The notes: generated by a model from the letters alone, not told the origin. 64,000 nt of DNA from Cryptomeria japonica (GCF_030272615.1 NC_081412.1:144192247-144256246), one strand, 5' to 3'; shown: positions 21,885 through 32,785, counted from the first letter of the stretch. A program made the numbers and translations.

Positions 21885-24731
21885 TGCTAGACAAGTGGCG
21901 TGAGGAGCAATCTTTTAGGAAGGCGCATCCTTATCCTCTTGAGTGGCAGTATGTTCAATGAATTTGGACATAATCGGGCTGACCTCCTCCATCGTGACAT
22001 GTGGCAGCATATTGACCTTGAATTCCAATCCATCCAATTCATCTGCATATACAACAAAAGCAATCTCCCACTCCAATTCCTGTTTTGGAAGGCATCCCGG
22101 ATAGACAAGAAATTCGATGCCTAATTCTGCTTCAGGATTGGTCTAGCGATGGTGAAGAAAATCTCGAGTTCCGAGCTTTAGGCTTTCCAGCTGCATATCA
22201 TTTTCTCGGATGGTCTCCTTCTCAAACACATCCGCAACTACAAGGAAAATCTTATTTTGAATCTCTCTTATTTGTTCCTCAACTTTGATACCATCGGCCT
22301 TCACTTTTTCTAGGACTTCGCTTCGTGCAACCAATGCCCAATGCCATGTGTTGAAATCATATGCAGCTCTTGCTGCAATTATATTTCCATCAATCAATTC
22401 GTGTTTAGGAATGCCTTTCAACATTTTGGGGGATGGGATAATTCTGTCTTGAACATCTTGAAGGTCAATCCATGCTTCTGCCATGCTTGCAATTCTGGAG
22501 AGTAAAGAGGAGGTTTGCCCGTATGTCAGCATCAATCTGTCCATGAATGTGGCTGCTTCTTCTCTTTTGCTTGCCATCCATTCTTTAGTCTCTCTTGCCG
22601 TCACTTTTTCTTCTTCAAAATTTTCAATTGCTTCTTGCGAGGATTTCAAAAGTGGAGGAGTTGCTGGATTACCTTGGTTAAGTGGCTTGGTCAAGTGATG
22701 AATGTATTCCTTCAGGCTCTCAATTTCCTTCTTGTATTCTCTCTTCTTTCCTACCTCTTTGTCTAGTCTTGCCTTCATGGAAGCAACTAAATTGTCTAAG
22801 TCTTCCACCTCTCGACCCTTTGTAGCTGGTCCCAAGTCGAAAGTGGTAATTTCATACTCTTGATGAGTAATATCTTCTTTTGAATTGTCCACTTTCGGTA
22901 CAACAATCTGGACTGTTCAACAACCTGTTTCATCTCTCTGGATTGTGGAAAACTTCTTGGCTTGCTTCTTTGTAGCAACCTTTTCTAACCTAGCCAAGAA
23001 AACGGCCATGTCATCTTCTTCCTGTGCTACTTCCATAGGTACCTTTATCTTCAACCTTTCCTTCAACCAATCAGAAATCATAGGCTGTTCAATGCCTTCC
23101 TCTTCCTGATTACTCTCTTCACATGGAATATCCTCTTTTGGGTTACTCTTCTGGATTACTCTCTTCACTTCGTGCTTTAGCACTTGGACTTGCTGATCAA
23201 CCCACTACTGTGAATATTTGATGACTAGCCGCATCAAGGTGGCTAGATCTACGAGCTCTGGTTTGACCATCGTATAGGAGGAAGAGGCCAATTCTCATCG
23301 AAGCGCGACTGAACATATTCTCCATCATCCTCTAACTGATCAGGCACACAAAAAAGCTCGGTTGTTCTGATCAAGCTTACTGGCAATCTAGACCATAGTC
23401 TTTTCCTGATGTCATACTCGTCTGCAACATTCGCCCAAAAATCTTCCAAATCAACCCTATGTCTGTATTTTTCTCCATTCACCGATCCAATATGATTGTG
23501 TGGATCGAAATCAGCCCTGGATCGGTAAAGTGTGAATGGATACCACTGCATCTCTAACCTGGCACCTTCAGTTGCCTATGCTGTTGGACAAGACTCTAGC
23601 ATATTTCTGATGAAAAATGGAAAGGAAATGGTTGCTTTCTGCTTGGTTCTTTGGAAGCCTTGATATGTTTCCAATTGCCTCAGATTTTCTAGCAAGATCA
23701 TTCTATTAGTGGGATAGATTGGAAGTCGATAAGGACATCTAGTAAATCCCTGAACTCTTATGTATGTGAATCTTGGAAATTGGATAAACTAGGATCCATA
23801 CTTGCTTATCAAACTTTTGGCTTTCTAAGTGAGCCTCTGATGGGTTTCTCCTTGAAATGTTATGGTGATATACATCAATAATGCATCGTTTACTCGCTTG
23901 AAGTGGGCCTTCTCGATAAGCTGCGACTGTGGATAACAGTCATAGGACTTAAATTCATTTTCAGCATTGCCTACTATGCCTTTACAAATCAATCTGGTGT
24001 ATCGGTAGTTTCTTGCCAGTAGATAGACAATGTAGGAGCTCATGTAAAAGGACTTCGTCCTTTCCAAATTCTTCAGTTGCTCATTTAGGTTGTCCTTGAT
24101 TATCCTAGACCAATTGAACATTTTGACTCCAGAGGTGATCTCGTCAATAAAATAATACATCCATGTTTCAAATGACGCACCTTGAGGGCTGCCCATTACT
24201 CTATTCAGTAGTAAAATGATATCACCATATTCCTCCTTGGAGTCCGTGCGAAGCAATTTCCTTGGCACTTTCTTGAGGCTGGGCCTTGGCTTCTCTAGCC
24301 ACGACTTATTGCCATTTGTCGCATAGAGATCAAGCTGGTCTTCATAGAGTCTCTTGGTTTCTTCTTTAGTTTTATAGGAAGTCCGGTTGTAATTTGGTAT
24401 TCCAAATGCTTCCTAAATGGCTAATTCTCCAAGATGAGCCAATACTCTTCCATCTGGTGCAACAGTTTCTCTCTCTTGGGCATTGTAGTGTATGGCACAT
24501 TCAACCATAAGCTCAACACACTACTTGGACGATGCCATTTCTCATCATTCGGCAAGCAATAAGTGTTGGCAAAAATCCATCTTGCCCATACATTCTCCTC
24601 TTGAAATCCACGTGCCCGAGGTTGGTGTCTGTGACATTTTTCCACTTGGAATTGATCTTTGACTCTGGCTGCAACCTTTTCTTGGTGTACTTCATTTGAG
24701 CTTTTCTTGAAGGTCCTCCTTTAGTGGTCAT
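21885..24731 (-). pseudogene. Long ORF in the U3 of giant LTR copy 3, family not recognised
   Basis: Coding sequence of roughly 900 codons starts near ATG 24731, just after an acceptor-like TATTGCAG. It is broken by a frameshift near 24560, stops at about 24421, 23825, 23576-23578, 23249 and 22917, and a stop at 22143 with a frame change after it. Recognisable blocks in order: ENVWARWIFANTYCLPNDEK; a GASFETWMYYFIDEITSG block; SSYIVYLLARNYRY; YRHRVDLEDFWANVADEYD; an acidic part; a long charged helical, probably coiled-coil, part (about 22800-22600) with EEEKVTARETKEWMASKREE; and a C-terminal block LPHVTMEEV...SKFIEH also seen at 200-330. There are no reverse transcriptase, protease or integrase motifs. 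A Gag-like or captured protein is possible; I cannot assign it. Confidence 0.6.
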
Positions 24732-24734
24732 CAA

Positions 24735-25620
24735 CCTGCAATACACATGAAAATTTAACATTGTTTTCGGGAAAATTGAAGATTCTAACTCTGATTTTTG
24801 GACCCTTTTGCTCGAAAGTTTCACTTTCAGTCTGTCAAAAAGTTAAATTTCTGTGAAAAATCAGACTGAAAATAGACAAATTTTTGCTATATACTTAACA
24901 AATTTCACGAGAATAAGTGAATAAAATAGGAGGAAAAAGAATTCAATCAAACTCAGATTTTGAACCTTCGAATTTGCACTTGTGACTGAAAATCTATCTT
25001 CAATTCTGATAATTCTGCCTTTAACTCAGAAAAAGCACTTTATTTTCTGGAAATTATGTCCTTCAACTTAGAAATTTTACTTTATCTTAAAAAATTCACT
25101 TCGATATTTTACTTTATCTTCAAAATCTTCCTTCAAAAATCTCTCTTTCGCAACCTCGAGAGAGCCAAAACCTTTTCACAATCGAACTTTGGAGAGAATG
25201 AATTGAAAGTGACAAGTTAAACTTAATATAGAGTTGAAGAGTTTAATTTTTTTAGAAAATGTTTTTTGTTTTTCCCAAGATTCATCGAACTTGGAGTTGT
25301 TTTATTTCTTCCAAAATAGAAACTTAATCTTCCCTTTGAGCGAGTTGGCATAGAACCTTCTAGATCCTTTTTGAGTTCGAAATTTTTTCCAAGTGTTGGA
25401 TATTTTGAAAAATACAAAAATATTCTAAGTGTTGGATATTTTGAAAAATACAAAAATATTCTAAGTGTTGAGTTTTATTTTTCCAACTTCAAACTTGATT
25501 GATCCTGTGTTAATGGTGGATCTTCATGTGTTTCATGTCACGTTTGTCCCTTTCTCTAGCTATCTCTTCTTTCCTTTTGGCGAACTTGATGAAATGTTAG
25601 TCCAAATTGTGTTTGCTAGT
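24735..25620. other. AT-rich part of giant LTR copy 3
   Basis: This non-coding sequence is rich in TCAGACT/TCAGATT and AAATTC words. It corresponds to 12363-12860 in copy 2. A direct repeat TTCTAAGTGTTGGATATTTTG near 25380-25470 is present in two to three copies about 50 bp apart. Confidence 0.5.
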
Positions 25621-26625
25621 TGGGCGGACTTTCATGTTGTTTGGACATTTTACTTGTGCAGGGGCGGACTTTGCCAATGTCATGCCAAAGTATGGCGGAC
25701 TTTGCACTTCTTAGGCCATCTCCCCTTTACTTCTTCTTGGGCGGACTTGAGGCTTACTTGGATGTTTTTCCAAGCGTGTAGGGTAGACTTGTCACATGTC
25801 TTGCCATGTTTTCCTTTGCTTAGGTAGACTTTGTGAATGTTGTGCCAAATTTGATCTTGGTAGGGTGGACTTCACATTTAATCTGCAATTTACACCTTGG
25901 GCGGACTTTACATACCCTTTGCCGTCCATTTCGTATGCTAGGGCGGACTTGGTGAACTGCTTGCCACTTAGCCTTGGCGGACTTCATGGTGTGCCGACTA
26001 TCTTTCTCACCTTGGGTGGACTTTGAGCTTGACTTGCCATGCTACTTCTTTGCCTTGGCGGCCTTTGACCTGTTACAAGTGTGGTTGCCGTTGCACAAAA
26101 AGATCGACTTGTTAATGCTCGATACAACCACTAGACTTATAAAATCCATAGGAGGTGGTTAAGCCATGTGACAAACTCGAGCGCTGCGCTGCACAACACA
26201 AGGAGACCAAGGGTGCACACCTAGCAACAATCCCCCCCACTCAGCGCAAGCGAGGGGTTTGAACTTGTGACCAAGCTTTGATACTACTTGTTACAAGTGT
26301 GGTTGCCGTTGCACCAAAAGATTGACCTGTTAATGCCTGATATAACCACTAGACTTATAAAATCCACAGAAGGTGGTTAAGCCATGCCACAAACTCGAGC
26401 GTTGCGCTACACAACACAAAGAGACCAAGGGTGCACACCTTGCAACATGACCTTCATGTGCCATGCTACTCCTTGGGCGAACTTTGTCATTGCCAAGCCA
26501 TACTTGAAGGCGGACTTTAAGCTCTTTGTGCCATGCTAGGCTTGGGCAGACCTTGCAGCTGTTTGGACATGCTTGAGGGCAGACTTCATGATTGGCTAGA
26601 CAATATGCATGGCGGACTTCACCTT
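25621..26625 (-). repeat. GGCGGACTT minisatellite in giant LTR copy 3
   Basis: About 17 degenerate units are spaced roughly 45-65 bp apart, each with a GGCGGACTT core on the plus strand (AAGTCCGCC in the LTR sense) followed by variable sequence often containing TTGCCATG. The array is interrupted at 26071-26447 by a SMART. Copy 2 has only four or five units at 13560-13850. Open frames on the plus strand here are by-products of the repeat. Confidence 0.7.
26071..26447 (-). mobile_element. Complete SMART/TRIM: two 159-bp LTRs, 59-bp interior, TSD TGACC
   Basis: The 5' LTR is 26289-26447 and the 3' LTR is 26071-26229, both exactly 159 bp. On the minus strand each starts TGTTGC and ends TTGTAACA. 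They differ by scattered substitutions. The 59-bp interior starts AGTAGTATCAAAGCTTGGTC, a primer-binding-site-like sequence, and ends in the purine run TGAGTGGGGGGGAT next to the 3' LTR. Exact duplications TGACC lie at 26066-26070 and 26448-26452. It has no coding capacity. This matches the design of small LTR retrotransposons (SMART/TRIM) that move with borrowed enzymes. Confidence 0.93.
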
Positions 26626-28431
26626 TGTCCTACCATCTTCACATTTCTTCTATTGCCATCTTCATAGACTTTCTTGCTCCACCACGCATGTTTATTTGGA
26701 ACTTTCTGATGAACACTTTGCTTGGACAATTCACCTTGCTTTTAACACTTGGAGACACAAATTTTTGATTTCGAAGATAGGAACGTTGTTGTCATGACCT
26801 GAGGGACCCAATTCTAGGTCAACTTTTTTGTTATATTAAAATAGTTCAGAGCATATTCAACATACTATCAGGTGCCCTATTTTTTACATATATTTTGCAT
26901 TGCTTTTCCTCTACTTCCTGCTTTTATACAATATCTTTTTTTTTACATGTATATCAAGATAGGCCGTAGCCTTGTGTCAGCTGACTAAGTATCACAATAT
27001 AAACAACATACAGTAGGGATTAATACAAAATGCCTCATTGGCCATACAAAAAGGTAACAAATAGAAGCCACTCTGCTCACTGCTCTCCTGTGCCTTTCTC
27101 CCCAGCTCTAGGAAGAAGCACATCCGAATCTTCAAGTTTAAGCTTCTGCATGTACAATTCTAGGTCAACTTTCAAAAAAGATGGAAAAAGAATAAAGCAA
27201 AAAAAGAAAAAAGCAAGCCAAAAAAGTTGTTTCCTGGATTGGTCCCAAAGTGCCAAAAATTAAAAAAAACAAAAAAAGCAAAAAAGCAAGATTCCACAAA
27301 AATAGGAAGGTGTCAGAATTGACTCTAAGCAATTGCTATCTTCGTCCTTCGGGCCTTTTCAATGCTTCTGTGACGCCCAGACACAATTCTAAGCATGATT
27401 TTCCTATTTGGCTTGGATGACTCCTAAAAGACTCTAACTCTAAAACTCTCGAAAAAGACTCATGAAATTGCAAAGCTAAGAAAAAACCCTAAAAAGAAAA
27501 CTACTAGGGGTCCCCATTTGCAATGGGTCGATTTGTGAAATAGGTCACAACAAGCCCCAACACCAATCCTCCTTCACACAGTTGTGCATGAGACAGAAGA
27601 CAGACTCACTCGTCTCAAGTTCTAAACTGTCATGTCCCTTTTTCTAAAAATAGCACTTACTAAGTCCCCATTGGCCAAAGATAGTAAGTCAAATATGATG
27701 GGATACATTTGGAAAGATTATTTATTTAATATTCTTAATGTCCCCTTTCCAAAATCAACACTTCATATTTTTAGTGAGCTCGGCTTTCCAAAAATAGTAA
27801 ATCATGACTTTTGGATAAGACTGCGAAATAATATCTTTTTGGGTGATTTAATCAAATCAACAATAGTGGTTTATCATCAAAGATATTATTTTGAATTTTC
27901 TACTCAAGTGATGGTGTGGGTTTTTGGAAAGTCTTATTTTAGCAACATTTTGAATTCCATTGCCCATTTGACATTTGTTGGCAAAAGACAAATTTCCATA
28001 GGAGTTGTAGGAGTTTGGAGACACTTGGAAAGAGGAAAGTTTCCTTTCTTTGGGAGTTGGATTTTGGCCCTCATTTTGGTTGGAATTTGAATTTGAAAGT
28101 GATTTCATATATGCATGGAGTTGGCTCCATTTGGATTCATTCTATCTTATCATTTTAACATGGTTTGTTGTTCTTCTTCAGAGGCCGAGAAACCATCGAA
28201 GGAGTGATCTTAGAGGTTGATAAACTAGGGGGATAGAGGCTTGCAAGCTGTGTGTTTACAAGTCTTGAGGGGCAATCACATTCAGGGGTTGCAATTGTGC
28301 TTCAAAGAGACTTATGTGTGTTGTTTTGATAGGGGTTGTAATAGATAGTGTGTTGTAGTTTCTTAGTTCATTTTCAGATCTGTATTGCTGGTAATAACAA
28401 CGTATATTGCTGTTATTGGCTGTTGTTAGAC

Positions 28432-28948
28432 CTAAGTTACTGGTTCCGGTTTGGATTCAGGTTCGGATTCGGGTACGGATTCGCGGATTCGGCAAAAAAA
28501 AATAATTTTTGGGTACGGGTACGGGTTCGTCCGTACATATATATATATTTTTAAATTTTTTTTTTATATATATATATGTTCAAACTTCGAACATCAAAAT
28601 TATATATGTTCAAACTTCGAACATCAAAATTATATATGTTCACAGTTCAAACATACAAATATTAAGATTAAAAAATTTGTTTTTTAATTGTTTTATTTCT
28701 TTTCTAACCCGTGGGCCCTGTTTATGGGAACCCACGGGCTTGGGTTCACCCGGGTCCTCCTGGGTTCGACCTGGGTCCCACCCGGGTCTTGCCCAGGCGG
28801 CTGGGTTCCCTGCCCAGGCAGGACCCACAGGGAACCCAGCCGCTTGGGCAGGACCCAGGTGGGACCCAGGTCGAACCAGGCTCGGACTAGGACCGGGCAC
28901 GGACCAGGACCAGGACCCAGCCATTTTTGTCAAGAACCGGTAACTGAG
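28432..28948. mobile_element. TIR element (CTAAGT family), copy 2, 8-bp TSD
   Basis: This 517-bp element starts CTAAGTTACTGGTTCCGG and ends, as reverse complement, CTCAGTTACCGGTTCTTG. Exact 8-bp duplications TGTTAGAC lie at 28424-28431 and 28949-28956. It belongs to the same family as 2716-3190 by tip sequence and TSD length. The interior holds a threefold repeat of GTTCAAACTTCGAACATC (28578-28650, the third unit diverged) and a long GC-rich foldback. The proline/glycine-rich open frames here come from the foldback and are not genes. Confidence 0.88.
28764..28876. repeat. GC-rich foldback, 49-bp arms and 15-bp loop
   Basis: 28764-28812 is nearly the exact reverse complement of 28828-28876. 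The arms are made of CTGGGTCC/GGACCCAG words. Looser GGGTTC and ACCAGG repeats continue outward on both sides, so the whole 28700-28920 block could fold into one long stem. Confidence 0.85.
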
Positions 28949-30127
28949 TGTTAGACATTTATTTTCATGCATCTTTCTATTGTGGGAAAGTGTGAGGAGT
29001 TTAGAGAGTATTTTGGATTTTATAGTGGATTTGTGAAGCTTTGAGCTCCATTTCTGGATTCTATTTTGTAATGCTTCATGGCAGATTTGTAGACTGTCAT
29101 AAACATATATTTGCATGTTGTTATAATACCAAAATTTCTGCAGAATCTTCTTCTTATGTTTTTATGAGGGTTTTAAGTGTTTATAAATTCATTGGTGCAT
29201 TTTTCAGCATACTCGATTTCATTGTTTGGTTGCAAATCGTAAATTTGAATTGGGTTATTAGAATTTTGTAAATCTGATATAAAATTGCAGCAAGGGTTTT
29301 TACATAAACACCAGGCCATGAAGAGGGAGCCAATATCAATATTGGTTCGATATCAATATTGGACATTTAGATATTCATCCCCTAGAACAATTTTAACTCT
29401 GTTCAAGAACGTTTGATCTGCAATCTTGAAAACGTGTGTCAGACTCTCATCAGATATCCTCCCCTAGAAGCCCACCATGGGTTTGGTTGTCTGCAATGAA
29501 AATTCGCTTGCATAATGCCACTTTCCTTCACGCACAAGAATCAAATTCTTACTTCACACTGACAGTAATTTGCTTAGCTTGGCACCTTAACATAAACCAT
29601 TAGTTCACCAATCGGCCACATCTGTATTAAACATCGTTGCCAACCTGCCATCTGCCAAGCAATAAGTTCGGCTTGAAGCCTATTAGCCACCTCTTCACTA
29701 TGTAAATATGGACTAACCGTTGCATTTAGAAACTTGCCCTTTTGCATGTAGCAAGCTATCTTCTTGCGATTTTGTAGATGACATCCACCACCCGCAAATA
29801 ATTTGAATTCCCTGACTTCGCTTTCAACTCGTCTCAACCTCATCCAATCTGTGCCAACTACGTACTTCAACCCTACTTCGGACTTCCCCCCTTGTCCTAT
29901 TGCACGAGGTAGGAGTCATGTTGATTTTTGAATTGCCACTGTAGCCACCCCAACATGACAAACTATTAATGCGAACCTTCGAGCATGATATTTCCACTAA
30001 CCACAATTATCACAGCCTTCACCAACTCTAACTAACCTCCTCACCCTTAACGGATAATAATGCTCATTCAAACTTGAATTCTCTTCTTGCTTAACTTGCT
30101 TCATGCGACACTACGAGCCTTGTCAGA

Positions 30128-30978
30128 TCACTTTATTTCCCTGATTTGTAGGGAAAATGCCATGTTGGCTTGAATATCAGCATAAGTATTGCCCTCCCTA
30201 AGGACGTGGGATATTTTAAATTTATTAAAGCTCTGTAATAGTCTCTTTATAATCTGATTGATTTTATCAATTTTCCAATTATCTGCATGCCCAATTATCA
30301 TTGCATTCACAATAATTTGTGAATCCCCTTCAAGGTGCAGGTCGTTCACAGGTAACTTTTCTGCCATACAAACTGCTAGGAAGGCTGCATGCACTTATGC
30401 TTCATTATTAGATCCCCAGCCTAACCTTTGGCAACAACTCGCTATGATTCTACCCTCACAATCTGTTGCCACACAGCCTGCACCAGTTGGTTCCGGATTC
30501 CTCTTTGCAGCACCATCAAAATTCATCTTAATCCAATCTTGATCCGGTGGTATCCACTTTGTTATCCTAGCTTCAATAAACAAAGGCTGGACCCTTTTAG
30601 GCCCATTAACAGGCCTGAATTTAATAAGTGGCCAGTTTGCCTGAATTTTGCTATCCAACCAATTATAAGGGTGCTTATCTACATTTACTCTAGAGGCTGC
30701 CGCACTTACCAACTCTGAAATTGATCTTTCAATTCTGCTCCATAATCTCTCCAAGCACTCTTCTTTGCCTTGGAAAATTCATCTGTTACTCTCCTTCCAC
30801 ACTTCCCAAATCAAGTCTGATGGGGCCACACTCCAAATACTTGAATAAACAGTTATGCTTTCCCTGATTCCCCGGCCTTGGAACCATTCTTTCAAAGAAG
30901 CCCTAATAGGGGTATACCAATCTTATTTCCTCAGCAGTCTCGTCCAGCATTCTTGAGAAATCGGACAATAAAGACACT
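30128..30978 (-). pseudogene. LINE zinc region and RNase H domain (fragment 2)
   Basis: On the minus strand the sequence starts inside the zf-RVT region (CPISQECWTRLLRK, then WFQGRGIRESITVYSSIW and WKESNRWIFQGKEECLERLW). RNase H follows: WIKMNFDGAAKRN, GAGCVATDCEGRII, then NNEA-stop-VHAAFLAV, HLEGDSQIIV, ISHVLREGNTYADIQAN. The stop TAA (30395-30397 on plus) replaces the codon that normally gives the second catalytic acidic residue (AE). The first Asp (FDGA), the Asp of EGDS and the Asp of YADI remain. Reverse transcriptase is missing through 5' truncation. The 3' continuation (29574-30006) has frames with several breaks and no recognised domain. Confidence 0.85.
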
Positions 30979-31288
30979 ATTATATACTATTGAAAATATC
31001 ATTTTTTATTGTTAACTTATGATGTTCCTTTTAATGAGTTGCACACACCAACACACTGTTTCTGTCATTCTACAAGGTTTTGTATCATTTAGAAGATTCA
31101 TTATGTTTTTATTGGTCGAACTAAAATATTTTTCAGCTTAGTGCACGATTGTTAATTACTGTGCATTGTTTTCTTGGTGAAGCATTTTAAATTTGTATCA
31201 AGTATATAAATGCTAACTAATATTTTACAGTCCTGCTTTAGAAAGAAAATTTTACAAATATGCTTTTGTTTTGTGTTTATATTTGTAG

Positions 31289-31375
31289 CCCAAGATGGAA
31301 GAGCCAAAGAAAGAAATCACAGAAAGGGATGCACAAATGGGTTTTGATATCACATCAACCAAGCACAAGGGTCAG
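31289..31375 (+). CDS. NTRC: NTRC exon: linker between reductase and thioredoxin domains
   Basis: This 29-codon exon runs from PKMEEPKKEITERDAQ to TSTKHKGQ. It is preceded by the acceptor TATTTGTAG and followed by GTATTGG, both phase 0. It joins FHQ of the previous exon to YALRKLY of the next, as in known NTRC proteins, where this stretch links the two modules. The charged, low-conservation composition is normal for the linker. The preceding intron is 13,508 bp and is mostly the LINE and the solo LTRs inside it. The frame is intact. Confidence 0.93.
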
Positions 31376-31564
31376 GTATTGGAGTTGGCCTTATTTATGT
31401 ATTCCAAAGATTGTGTTTGCTGATTCCTATTACACACATCTTATAGGCACAAGTGTCTATGTATGCAGGCTAAGTAGACTATAATTGTTTTATTCTTGGG
31501 TTTCCCTATGTATAGTAAATAATGTTAGTTTGGTTACATTCTAACTGAGTTCTTCTTTTTGTAG
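31376..31564 (+). other. NTRC: Short NTRC intron (189 bp)
   Basis: This GT-AG intron separates the linker exon from the CGPC exon. It is the only short intron visible in the gene and contains no insertion. Confidence 0.9.
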
Positions 31565-31669
31565 TATGCTCTCCGAAAACTATATCATGAAAGCCCACGC
31601 TTGATATGTGTGCTTTACACTGCTCCAACATGTGGGCCTTGTCGAAGTCTCAAGCCTATTATCAACAAG
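31565..31669 (+). CDS. NTRC: NTRC exon: thioredoxin domain with CGPC active site
   Basis: This 35-codon exon encodes [20 protein letters not shown], then [15 protein letters not shown]. It is the first half of the thioredoxin domain and includes the redox dithiol CGPC (codons about 23-26 of the exon). It is preceded by the acceptor TTTTTGTAG. The reading frame and the join to VIDEFD of the next exon (the usual K-V junction of NTRC) require the exon to end at AAG, 31669. The intron therefore begins GCAAGG, a GC donor that still matches the AG/GCAAG consensus. No GT nearby would keep the protein. Confidence 0.94.
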
Positions 31670-31676
31670 GCAAGGA
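31664..31676 (+). promoter_or_regulatory. NTRC: GC splice donor of the 27.4-kb intron
   Basis: The exon end CAACAAG is followed by GCAAGGA. Its partner acceptor is TTCTGGGCAG at 59046-59055. This GC-AG pair is forced by the protein continuity of exons 31565-31669 and 59056-59186. Confidence 0.85.
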
Positions 31677-32785
31677 AAATTATGCATGATTGACATCTTC
31701 TCCTGGTTTATTACAAATATTTGGCTACCACTTTTGGAAACTATTTTTACTTGCATTTATCAATAATTTTTGTCCTACTCAGACCACATCACATTTAGCT
31801 CTATAGTCTGGCGACATTTTTATATCACAAATGCATATAAGCATGAAGTATACACTTTATTGTTCTTCCATATAGAATTATCGTAAACAGATTATATTTA
31901 GTGCTGTTCATCCCCCACCTTTTAAAATTTATGTCTTGTTTTCTATTCTTGCTTACTCTTAAAGTTTTTCTTGTTCACGTTTTCTGATTTTCATCAAAAG
32001 TATTTGGCTTGCTCTTCTCATGTGACACTTGTTCCTCTAGAAGCAGTAATCTAGACAGTTTTCATAGGGATTGCTTGGATAAATATCTGTAGATATGGAA
32101 ATTGGATAGGCATATGATAAAATATGTAAGATTTGGGAAATAATATCCTCATCCTGGATATCACATCCACACTTATCAACTTGTTTCTAATTAACTAATC
32201 TTTGAAGGTAAATGAAATGTTGCTTTTGAACAAATAAATCGGTCATGGGTTAAAAGTATAACTGTATCCTTAAGTACCCCAAGCTTTTTGGCAGATTTGG
32301 TACCTCCTTTTGGCTTCAAAACTTAAATGGACACAAACACCATGATATGAGAGACAAGGCATGCTTATTCTTTTAATTGTAAATTGCCTTTACTAGTTCT
32401 GATGCCAATTTATCCAACTTTTCTTTGATAACATGTTTTGACTTCTTAAGAGTCATCACCACTTTTGTTTCTAAATACTAAAACCAATAATTGAAAGGAC
32501 TAGCCAAATTTACATTACTTGGTGAGAAGTAGCCATAGTGATGAAACATCCTGTTAGTGTTTTAATTTGTGCGTTATGGTACAAGATAAAATGGAACAGT
32601 GTGTAAGGCAAAATCTTTATTTTCGTTCATAGGGGAAGTTTCTTTGTACAGAGTTAAAGGAAATATATTTCCTTAATAAACAACTGAAAAAGAAGAGCTA
32701 GAACAAGCAAGGATTTCTTTGGGTGTGTGGTAATACAAACTAAACACAGACCTATCCTTTGTTAATGTATAGATAGCTTTGGTAA

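Larger units (their letters stand above)
20947..27552 (-). mobile_element. Solo giant LTR, family B, copy 3, carrying a U3 ORF
   Basis: This 6,606-bp element (about 6.2 kb without the SMART) starts, on the minus strand, TGTTGTGACC at 27552 and ends ...ACACCAATA at 20947. The duplication is AGCCC at 27553-27557 and GGCCC at 20942-20946 (one mismatch). The interrupted LINE reading frame resumes exactly across the two edges, which proves the boundaries independently. Only one promoter/leader block is present (TATA at 21768), so this is one LTR, not a two-LTR element. Its order is 5' tip, GGCGGACTT array with SMART, AT-rich part, long ORF, promoter, leader. Confidence 0.85.
27628..29304 (+). mobile_element. 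Solo LTR, TGTCATGTCCC type, TSD TAAAC
   Basis: This 1,677-bp LTR starts TGTCATGTCCC and ends GGGTTTTTACA. Exact duplications TAAAC lie at 27623-27627 and 29305-29309. It interrupts the C-terminal coding segment of the minus-strand LINE, whose frame resumes on the other side. It contains the TIR element at 28432-28948, so about 1.15 kb is original LTR. Confidence 0.9.
20278..30978 (-). mobile_element. 5'-truncated LINE (fragment 2) split by two solo LTRs, 14-bp TSD
   Basis: The LINE is read on the minus strand from 30978 to a run of eight A (T on plus, 20278-20285). The duplications are ATTATATACTATTG at 30979-30992 and ATTATATATTATTG at 20264-20277, 13 of 14 bases equal. Net length is about 2.4 kb after removing the LTRs at 27628-29304 and 20947-27552. 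Protein similarity to LINE fragment 1 continues across both breaks: NIDIGSLFMAW (29.3 kb), then LMHNCVKEDWCWG (27.6 kb), then ARQGEGFACPSGDW (20.9 kb). This confirms one original insertion. The order is zinc region, RNase H, C-terminal segment, 3' UTR, poly(A). Confidence 0.9.

Noticed and set aside
25465-26162. Open frames of up to 120 codons on the plus strand
   Set aside because: They run through the GGCGGACTT minisatellite against the LTR sense, and the peptide repeats simply follow the DNA repeat.
28509-28954. Overlapping proline/glycine-rich open frames
   Set aside because: They are produced by the GC-rich foldback of the TIR element on both strands. There is no start context or known motif.
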